A DNA stretch of 64,000 nt from Malus domestica (lineage: Eukaryota > Streptophyta > Magnoliopsida > Rosales > Rosaceae): NCBI RefSeq assembly GCF_042453785.1, contig NC_091663.1, positions 22,590,501 to 22,654,500 of the forward strand. The letters run 5' to 3'. Made by a program: the position numbers and the translations under genes. The notes under the pieces are model-generated. The model was given only the letters and a program-made list of their open reading frames with translations. It had not been told where the DNA came from and did no database searches. The first letter of the stretch is position 1, and every line of letters begins with the position of its first letter. Below are positions 56,731 through 64,000 of the stretch, one piece after another.

Positions 56731-59700
56731 TTACAACTCAGAAAGTTTACGCATACCAATTCCATGAACAAGCTTCTGAAATGTCGCCTTCGGTAGTGAT
56801 TTGGTGAAGAGGTCGGCCAGATTGTCTTGTGATCGGATTTGCATGACTTCAATCTTCTGATGCTCTTGTTGTTGATGTGTAAAGAAGAACTTCGGCGCAA
56901 TATGTTTGGTGTTGTCTCCTTTGATGTAACCCTTCTTGAGCTGTTCGATGCAAGCTGCGTTGTCTTCAAAAATCGTCGTCGGGGCATTAACGGCGGGATG
57001 AAGATCACAGGAGCTTCGAATATGGCCCACTACTGCTCTCAACCAAAAGCATTCCCGAGTTGCTCCATGTAAGGCGAGAATTTCAGCATGGTTAGACGAA
57101 GTGGCAACTAAGGTCTGTTTAGTTGACCTCCAAGATATTGCGGTGCCTCCAACGGTAAAGACATAACCCGTTTGAGAACGCGCCTTGTGCGGATCAGATA
57201 AGTATCCAGCGTCGGCATAACCAACAAGGTGAGAATCAACCCGATGAGCATAGGGTGCGGCATCACTCGAGGATTCGTAGGGATAGAATAAGCCCAAATC
57301 CGTAGTACCCTTAAGGTAACGGAAGATGTCTTTCACGCCAGTCCAATGTCTGCGTGTTGGTGCATTGCTGTATCTTGCCAAAAGATTAACAGCGAAGGAG
57401 ATGTCGGGTCTAGTGCGTTGAGCTAAGTACAATAAAGCGCCTATTGCACTTAGATAAGGAACTTCAGGCTCCAAAATCTCTTCATCATCCTCCTTCGGAC
57501 GGAAGGGATCTCGCTTTGCATCTAGCGTACGAACGACCATATGAGTACTCGAAGACTTCGCTTTATCCTCATTAAAACGGCGCAACACCTTCTGGGTGTA
57601 GTTCGATTGATGTACTAGGATTCCATCCGAACAATGCTCTATCTCGAGACTGAGACAATATCGAGTCTTACCTAGATATTTCATCTCAAATTCCGACTTC
57701 AGGTGCGAAGCAGTTCTCGCGAGCTCTTCAGGAGTTCCGATGAGATTCATGTCATCGACATATACTGCAACAATCGCAAATCCGGAATGTGACTTCTTAA
57801 TGAACACACAAGGGCATAGTTCGTTATTCACATATCCCTGACTAGTCAAATACTCACTTAAACGGTTATACCACATTCTTCCGGATTGTTTCAAACCGTA
57901 TAGTGAACGCCTCAGCCGAATTGAGAGCGTGTTCCGGGGTTTGGAAATATTTGAACCAGTCAATGTAAGTCCTTCGGGAACTTTCATATAAATTTCCGTA
58001 TCAAGATCCCCATAGAGATACGCGGTTACTACGTCTATCAGCTGCATATCCAGTTTTTCGGAAACTACCAAACTGATAAGGTATCGAAAAGTAATCACAT
58101 CCATAACGGGTGAGTAAGTTTCGTCATAGTCAATCCCGGGGCGTTGTGAGAAACCTTGTGCTACAAGACGAGCTTTGTAACGCACAATTTCGTTCTTCTC
58201 ATTACGCTTCCGAACAAAAACCCACTTGTAGCCAACGGGCTTCACATGTGGAGGAGTAGGAACTACAGGTCCAAACACCTTACGTTTCGCAAGTGAATCA
58301 AGTTCGACTTGGATTGCTTGTTTCCAGTTTGACCAATCAGCTCTACGTCGACATTCATCAACGGAACGCGGTTCAATGTCATCGCTCAACATGATCTCAG
58401 TAGCTACTGCAAATGCTAATGCATCGTCGACAATCATCTCATTTCTACGCCACACATCATCTAAGCTAGCATAATAGACCGAAATCTCACGATTCTCGGG
58501 AGGAGGATTCGTCTCTTCAAGGACGCTTCCATAATCTAGAATTTCCTCATGAGTTGGGTAAAATGAGTAAGCGATAGTCGGATTCACGGTAGGCTCTTCA
58601 GGACCTTGTGCCGTGGTTTTCCTCTTCCGGGGGTGTGAATCCTTTGAATCAAGGGGTCTGCCACGCTTTTGTGTAGGGGCAGATGATTGGCTAGCCGCTA
58701 ATGTACGTGGATCACCAGAATTGGCGTCCCGGGCTTCCAAGAGGGTAGTCCGTCGTACATTTGGTATATCCATCTTTGCAGGCGTATTCGCAGCTGGAAT
58801 ATGTGATCTTGTCACGCGCGCTAGATCGGTGAAAGCATCTGGCATGCTCTGAGCTATGCTCTGGAGATCTAATATGCGCTGCACTTCAGCTTCAGACTGA
58901 GCGGTGCGGGGATCTAAATGAGACAAAGTGGGAGTCGTCCACGATAATTCGCGTCGTTCATTAGGAACGTTGACGTTTTTATCTCCCCCTAACGACGGGA
59001 AGACTGTCTCATAGAAGTGACAATCCGCGAAACGAGCGGTAAACAGATCGCCTGTCAAAGGTTCTAAGTAACGAATAATCGAAGGAGAATCATATCCGAC
59101 ATAGATTCCCATCCTTCGCTGAGGCCCCATTTTTGTACGTAAGGGCGGCGAGATCGGCACATAGACCGCACAACCAAAAACGCGCAGATGCGATATGTCG
59201 GGTTCGCATCCGGTGACCAACTGAAGGGCACTAAATGGTTGTGTCGCAACAGGCCTCAGGCGGACCAACTTTGCTGCGTGCAATATTGCATGGCCCCAAG
59301 CAACGATCGGGAGCTTGGTACGTATGACCAACGATCGAGCAATCATTTGTAAACGCTTAATGAAAGCCTCTGCCAGGCCGTTCTGGGTGTGAACATGGGG
59401 TACAGGATGTTCAACTTCAACCCCAACCGACATGCAATAGTCATCAAAAGTTTTAGATGTGAATTCTCCAGCATTATCCAATCGAATAGATTTGATCGGA
59501 TAATCAGGGTGGTGAGCCCTGAGCTTGATAACCTGAGCCAACAGTTTGGAGAATGCAGCGTTCCTTGTGGACAACAAGCACACGTGTGACCAACGTGTAG
59601 AAGCGTCAACCAAAACCATAAAATATCTAAATGGTCCGCAGGGAGGTTGAATCGGTCCACAAATGTCCCCCTGAATCTGTTGTAGAAAAATGGGAGGATT

Positions 59701-60315
59701 CGAACGAATCTTGTCATAAGAAGGCTTAGTAATAAGCTTTCCCATAGAACATGTTTGGCATGCAATTTCATGGATCGAACCTAAGCTTCGGGTTAGTGGA
59801 TGCCCGTGTGAAGTTTTGAGGATACGGCGCATCGCTATTCGTCCAGGATGTCCCAAACGATCATGCCAAATTGTAATTTTGTGCGCGGTCCCTGTGGTAG
59901 GGCCGGCCACATAGTGGCATTCTATGGGGCGTATGGTCGTAGTATATAGACCACTCGGGTTACGCTCCATCTTCTCTAGAATACGCTTCTGGCCATATTC
60001 GTAGGAAGTTACGCACAGAAATTCAACTCCGTTTTCTACGTGGGTTTCAGCGTGGTAATTGTTATCTCTAATGTCCTTGAAACTTAGTAACGTTCTTCCG
60101 GAACGTGGAGAATAGAGTGCCTCAGCAATGGTCAAGATTGTACCATTGGACAACATTATACGTGCCTTACCGTATCCTTCGATCAGGTTGGATGGGCCTG
60201 AGAGGGTTGTCAGAGGTGCATTCTTAGGTATGAAGTTAGTGAAATAGATGCGTTCACGCAAAACAGTATGCGTGGTTGCACTATCTGCCAGACAACTAAC
60301 TTTCCCACTAGTCAT
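56731..60315 (-). CDS. Copia Pol polyprotein (protease, integrase, RT, RNase H)
   Basis: ATG 60315 opens an uninterrupted 1194-codon frame. The protease active site is CLADSATTHT near residue 11 (DSA instead of the common DSG). The integrase zinc region starts HDRLGHPG (about 150). The DDE core follows: GDICGP, IRLDNAGEF and NGLAEAF. RT has YKWVFVRKRNE, ARLVAQGFSQRPGIDYDETY, SPVMDVITFR and the catalytic YVDDM. RNase H has SQTGYVFTVGGTAISWRS and TSSNHAEILAL. Order PR-IN-RT-RH defines Ty1/copia. The products would process Gag, copy the RNA and insert the cDNA. The frame differs from gag's and starts 251 bp after its stop. No lesion is visible. Confidence 0.93.
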   Translation of the reverse strand: MTSGKVSCLADSATTHTVLRERIYFTNFIPKNAPLTTLSGPSNLIEGYGKARIMLSNGTILTIAEALYSPRSGRTLLSFKDIRDNNYHAETHVENGVEFLCVTSYEYGQKRILEKMERNPSGLYTTTIRPIECHYVAGPTTGTAHKITIWHDRLGHPGRIAMRRILKTSHGHPLTRSLGSIHEIACQTCSMGKLITKPSYDKIRSNPPIFLQQIQGDICGPIQPPCGPFRYFMVLVDASTRWSHVCLLSTRNAAFSKLLAQVIKLRAHHPDYPIKSIRLDNAGEFTSKTFDDYCMSVGVEVEHPVPHVHTQNGLAEAFIKRLQMIARSLVIRTKLPIVAWGHAILHAAKLVRLRPVATQPFSALQLVTGCEPDISHLRVFGCAVYVPISPPLRTKMGPQRRMGIYVGYDSPSIIRYLEPLTGDLFTARFADCHFYETVFPSLGGDKNVNVPNERRELSWTTPTLSHLDPRTAQSEAEVQRILDLQSIAQSMPDAFTDLARVTRSHIPAANTPAKMDIPNVRRTTLLEARDANSGDPRTLAASQSSAPTQKRGRPLDSKDSHPRKRKTTAQGPEEPTVNPTIAYSFYPTHEEILDYGSVLEETNPPPENREISVYYASLDDVWRRNEMIVDDALAFAVATEIMLSDDIEPRSVDECRRRADWSNWKQAIQVELDSLAKRKVFGPVVPTPPHVKPVGYKWVFVRKRNEKNEIVRYKARLVAQGFSQRPGIDYDETYSPVMDVITFRYLISLVVSEKLDMQLIDVVTAYLYGDLDTEIYMKVPEGLTLTGSNISKPRNTLSIRLRRSLYGLKQSGRMWYNRLSEYLTSQGYVNNELCPCVFIKKSHSGFAIVAVYVDDMNLIGTPEELARTASHLKSEFEMKYLGKTRYCLSLEIEHCSDGILVHQSNYTQKVLRRFNEDKAKSSSTHMVVRTLDAKRDPFRPKEDDEEILEPEVPYLSAIGALLYLAQRTRPDISFAVNLLARYSNAPTRRHWTGVKDIFRYLKGTTDLGLFYPYESSSDAAPYAHRVDSHLVGYADAGYLSDPHKARSQTGYVFTVGGTAISWRSTKQTLVATSSNHAEILALHGATRECFWLRAVVGHIRSSCDLHPAVNAPTTIFEDNAACIEQLKKGYIKGDNTKHIAPKFFFTHQQQEHQKIEVMQIRSQDNLADLFTKSLPKATFQKLVHGIGMRKLSEL

Positions 60316-60566
60316 ACTTAGAATGAAAAATTAATTTGAATCGGTCACATGCATAAAAGTTTATAAAAACAAGTATTAATTCAAAATAATTTCATTTATT
60401 CAAGGATTAAAAACTTAATATCCAAAATAAATCGCCAACTAATAATCCAAAACATAAAGGAAAATTGTTCAAAATCAACCAAAAAACAAGGTGGGGTTCG
60501 GCCACAAGGTGGAATTCGGCCCCAATTGTCTTATTTTAACTGAAAAATAAGTCTATGTCTAAGATT

Positions 60567-61547
60567 CTAATCTTCCATAGGAGTGGTATCCTCCTGAAAA
60601 TCAGAAACCTCCATCTTTGTAGTCTCCGGTTCGTCCACTTGCAGGAAGTTTGATTCAAACTTCGTACGACGAGAATGATATGCATCCACAACCTTCTTGG
60701 GAGCACGGCAAATACGGGACCAATGGTCCTTGGAACCACAACGATAACACATATCGTCATTCATTGTGGCAGGTGCTTTGCCCTTATTCTTGAAGTTCGG
60801 GGCCTTGGGAGCGAGGTTTGGGTGCTTCTGGGCTTTGTTTCCTCCCTTGGATGGGCCTTGGCTCTGTTGACCTTGGTGGGATGGCTTCTGGCCGCCCTTA
60901 CCACGCCTCTTTTGGCGTTTTGGGTGCTGATTAGTGCTATAATGTGCTTCAGGCACAGCAGTAGCCCCAGTAGGTCGAGCTTGATGATTCTTCATCAACA
61001 GCTGGTTCTGCTTTTCAGCAAGAAGTAAAACAGAGATCAAATCCGAGAACTTAGTGAACTTCTGAGCTCTATATTGTTGCTGCAGGACAATATTAGAAGC
61101 AGAGAAGGTCGAGTAGGTCTTCTCCAGGAGATCCTCTTCAGTCAAAGTTTCATTGCAAAACTTGAGAAGTGATCGGATTCGACAAACTTCAGAATTATAT
61201 TCATTCACAGACTTAAAGTCTTGGAAGCGCAAGTGCTGCCAGTCGTGTCTTGCTTCAGGCAAGAATATGTCCTTTTGGTGATCGAAGCGATCAGCCAAAG
61301 CGGCCCATAATGCACGTGGATCCTCCTCAGCAAGGTACTCAGTTTGCAGAGCGTCATGGATATGTCTTCGGATGAAGATCATAGCAGTGGCTTTTTCAGC
61401 CTCGCCAACAGGTTTATCTGTTGCTTCTTCAATAGCAGGACGCAAGTTCTTTGCAGTGAGGTGGAGCTTCACATCTTGAACCCACTTGAGGTAGTTCCTT
61501 CCAGAAACCTCCAAAGCGGTGAAGTCGAGTTTGTTCAAATTCGACAT
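60567..61547 (-). CDS. Copia Gag
   Basis: ATG 61547 (MSNLNKLDFTALEVSG) gives 326 residues; the frame stays open 32 codons upstream but the matching relic gag also starts at this Met. A UBN2-type Gag domain (YLKWVQDVKLHL, LWAALADRFDHQKD, HLRFQDFKSVNEYN, LLKFCNETLTEEDLLEKTYS) is followed by a basic Lys/Gln-rich linker. A CCHC knuckle, CYRCGSKDHWSRICRA, follows, then an acidic tail ending EDTTPMED. It would assemble the virus-like particle and bind element RNA. It stops before the spacer and pol, so Pol needs separate expression. Confidence 0.92.
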   Translation of the reverse strand: MSNLNKLDFTALEVSGRNYLKWVQDVKLHLTAKNLRPAIEEATDKPVGEAEKATAMIFIRRHIHDALQTEYLAEEDPRALWAALADRFDHQKDIFLPEARHDWQHLRFQDFKSVNEYNSEVCRIRSLLKFCNETLTEEDLLEKTYSTFSASNIVLQQQYRAQKFTKFSDLISVLLLAEKQNQLLMKNHQARPTGATAVPEAHYSTNQHPKRQKRRGKGGQKPSHQGQQSQGPSKGGNKAQKHPNLAPKAPNFKNKGKAPATMNDDMCYRCGSKDHWSRICRAPKKVVDAYHSRRTKFESNFLQVDEPETTKMEVSDFQEDTTPMED

Positions 61548-62501
61548 GTTCCTATCACAATAGATGGACAAGATGTGGTTAGTGTAATGGAGAAAAATCA
61601 ATCCATTCACATAGGAGTAGAACATACAGGTTCTAATAGACATGTATTGGTTTAATTTTGCATGAAAAACTTCGGGTTTTCATGGGTGATATGTTTAAGT
61701 GAAAACTTCAGGTTTTCAAACAAGGCATGTTTAGAAGAAACTTCGGGTTTCAAAGTAATTATGAACTTCAGGTTCATATATTCCTGCAGGCAAACACAAA
61801 TATATATGCAAACAAATATGCAAAGAATATATGCAGAAATATTGTATAATGATAAGTGAATTAATTTATTTTTGGTCTTCGGGGCCAAATTAAAGTGTGG
61901 GTGAAAATATAAAAACCCATATTTAAAAAAAAAAATATTAAATAATAAAATCTCGGGGCCTAAAAGTATAAGCCAAGAACCCTCGGGTGGGATTACAGGC
62001 CCACGGGGTGAGAAGAGGGGAATGGGCTGCTGTGTGCAGCCCTAAAATTTTTTTTTTTTCTCGGGCCGTTCCAGGCGAGCCCAAATTTTTTTTTTTTTTT
62101 TTTTTTTTGTTTTTTGTTTTTTTGTTTTTTGTTTTTGTTTTTTAATTAGATGCATATATAATTCAATGAATCACATATTTACTTTGATGCATATGCAAAT
62201 AATAGTTTCAATGCATGTACATATGTAAGATTCAATTCATGGCAAATATCAAATTCACATAATTGTAGCAATTTGATGATGAAGCATACACAATTTATGT
62301 AGAATCTAAAATACGTTAAACGTAAAGTTGGGTCATGCATCATGGTGAATGTTCATGCTATCAGGGCTTGCAAAATATCGAGTTAAAAGCCGTTGTTTGG
62401 AAAGAACCTGATTGCGTGATGATATGGATGAACTGGTTTGATGCAGAAAAAATCTCCAACGTCAGATTCCTAAGCGCAGCGGTAGGAGCGTGCTGATAAC
62501 G
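61548..62501 (-). other. Copia leader with primer-binding site
   Basis: Untranslated leader on the element strand. It includes five AACTTC(A/G)GGTT-type motifs (61667-61775), a homopolymer-rich stretch (62050-62140) and, next to the LTR, GTTATCAGCACGCTCCTACC as the presumed primer site (62482-62501). Confidence 0.7.
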
Positions 62502-62759
62502 TGTTGTGGTCTATTTTATCTGACAGAGGGACTAGGGCCGGCGGCAGAGAGAGAGAGGAGAGAGATGTGTGTTTGTAGAATTGTAGGGGAATGTGTGTGT
62601 TGTTATCCCTCCTACATTGTGCCTTTATTTATAGTAGTAAAGGGAGAGAAGATATTCCTTCTTCTCCAAGTAATACAAGTTGTAATAGGAAAGGATAACT
62701 AGAATCAAATCTTATCTAGGATTTACACAATCATACTTAAACTAGGAATGTTTACAACA
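62502..62759 (-). repeat. 5' LTR of the copia element
   Basis: 258 bp, identical by eye to 56056-56313, including the (GA)n tract. On the element strand TATAAATAAAGG near 62633 is a plausible TATA box. Confidence 0.95.
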
Positions 62760-62764
62760 TTAAT

Positions 62765-64000
62765 AACATTATTATTTTTTTTTTTTTTTAAGGGGCGGGG
62801 AGAATTACCTATCAATTAAAGCAAGTTCAATAGAATCCCCGCACATGGATTCCCCAAACTCATACTTTAAGCTTGAGGCTTGGTCTTAGATAGAAAGAAT
62901 TGAAACTTTTTCAATGAATGACTCTTTCTTCTCGGTATCGAAGGAGAGCCAAGCCAAAAGGTAAAAAGCCGAAGAAAGCTAGAAGTTGCAGTCTTGCTAT
63001 CCTTGATTTGTAAAATATAATTTCCTTTGTGTAACAAAATTAAGGTGAAAAAAATGAGAAGTTTGAAATAGAAAAGAGGCTAGAACCGTGGAGGCGCTGC
63101 GACCTGAGAGAAAGAGTATCGAACGGCAGAACGGCGGACCGTGTAGGTCCATGTCACTGTGAGTCTATGACTGGTCCCTAGAATTTGTCTGGACTCTGAC
63201 GGATGTTGTTGATGCGGGACGGTTGGGTATGGGTTTTGCCGTCTTGGCAATGGGTCTGTGACTCTTTGGTCACGACGAAACGAAGACGATTTAGACTTGG
63301 AAGACGAAAAGAAAAATGAGGGTGAACTAGCGAATATGCGGGGGCAGCACAGGGGCACTGTAGCAATTTTTTTGGGGAACTTTAACGAAAAGCACCCGGT
63401 ACTGTTCACTTTAACGAAAAACCACATTTTTACACTAAAAAGTCAATCTTGGTACTATTCACTTTACCCTTTATTTTGTCCTTATCATTAAAACTCAAAG
63501 TTTTCAAGCCCTTTTCATTAGTTTTTTTTTTTTTTTTATAAATATACCTATATTTTAATAGTAATATTTTTTGGTGCCCAAACAGCACTGGACCATATGC
63601 CTGGCCCTGAATTTGATCATGCCAATTATTAAACAAGGTGAACTAGCTAGATGAACATGAAAATTGCTGCATATTTTGATTATTTTTGCATCCTCCTCTG
63701 AAAAACACCAATGCTGGAATTTTGAGAAATTTTTTAAATGTGGGTTGTGGGACCATGATTTTTTAAGATTGGAGTAAGACGGATTAGAATATGAACACCT
63801 TAGGAGTTTGGTCATGGACTTAACACCTCTGGACCTATCGAGCTGCATAAACGGACCAACGATGCCACCTTCATCATGTGTTTTCGGAAAGGTAGGTAAA
63901 GTCCGCCGACTTGCTGAGGTTAATCATTCTACTCCGCAAGACATGGAAATCTGATCCAATTGGGGATCATATAAGCTTCCTCTATTCTTAGAGATTTCTA
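62765..64000. other. Spacer to window end, no gene seen
   Basis: AT-rich sequence resuming the target of the copia insertion. A GC-richer part (63080-63360) is open on the minus strand for 115 codons but is low in recognisable content. A dispersed repeat lies at 63374-63525. Confidence 0.45.
63374..63525. repeat. Dispersed ~150-bp repeat, copy 3
   Basis: GGGAACTTTAACGAAAAGCA, GGTACTGTTCACTTTAACG, TTTTTACACTAAAAAGTCAA, TTATTTTGTCCTTATC and CAAAGTTTTCAAGCCC occur in order; best preserved of the three copies in the window. Confidence 0.8.

Larger units (their letters stand above)
56051..62764 (-). mobile_element. Young Ty1/copia retrotransposon, apparently intact
   Basis: The body is 56056-62759 in minus orientation, with the duplication TTAAT at 56051-56055 and 62760-62764. 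Its two 258-bp LTRs look identical throughout. Pieces in element order: 5' LTR, primer site, ~0.95-kb leader, gag (61547-60567), a 251-bp spacer, pol (60315-56731), untranslated 3' region with purine tract, 3' LTR. Identical LTRs and long open frames imply recent insertion and possible autonomy. Confidence 0.95.

Noticed and set aside
58613..58852. Plus-strand 79-codon frame inside copia pol
   Set aside because: It is antisense to the continuous Pol frame and has no independent support.
63080..63427. 115-codon minus-strand frame near the window end
   Set aside because: It runs through the dispersed 150-bp repeat and has no domain or convincing start.

Overview
The window is plant nuclear DNA: split genes with GT-AG introns, plant-specific families (NAC, RETICULATA-related, DUF604, CXE) and many LTR retrotransposons, SINEs and MITE-like elements. 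Repeats that I recall as common in apple and pear (a tRNA-derived SINE, a ~150-bp dispersed repeat) and a 325-residue CCR/CAD-like reductase suggest Rosaceae, probably Malus or Pyrus. The species is inference.

Layout. 1-9662 is nested retroelement: a decayed minus-strand Ty1/copia relic (gag 467-1344, leader, LTR 9356-9662) split by a triple-LTR composite (1477-8807) flanked by the 5-bp duplication ACTCG. The composite has no pol. It carries two different captured-gene cargos: an LPA1-like plus a STELLO-like fragment, and the coiled-coil start of an NLR. 9663-18850 holds two host genes: a DUF604 glycosyltransferase (+) and a RETICULATA-RELATED gene (-). 19051-27873 holds a foldback element and a hAT-like element that was split, 2 bp from its end, by a pol-deleted Ty3/gypsy element. 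31680-41476 holds a CCR/phenylacetaldehyde-reductase-like gene and a NAC transcription factor gene, both +. 42533-47087 holds a hAT-like element, a short non-autonomous LTR element with an iMet-type primer site, and a carboxylesterase pseudogene with three lesions, one of them a hAT-like insertion. 49821-55729 is a CACTA-like element with CG-rich palindromic ends and a five-unit ~345-bp array. 56056-62759 is a young copia element with identical LTRs and long open gag and pol frames.

The host genes are unrelated in function (cell-wall or secretory glycosylation, plastid development, phenylpropanoid or aldehyde reduction, transcription) and form no pathway cluster. The most informative signals are the composite element, whose outer LTRs resemble each other more than the middle one, and the dated nesting of several element classes read from their target-site duplications. 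I ran no alignments or searches. Exon borders come from frame continuity and splice dinucleotides, and family calls from recognised motifs.
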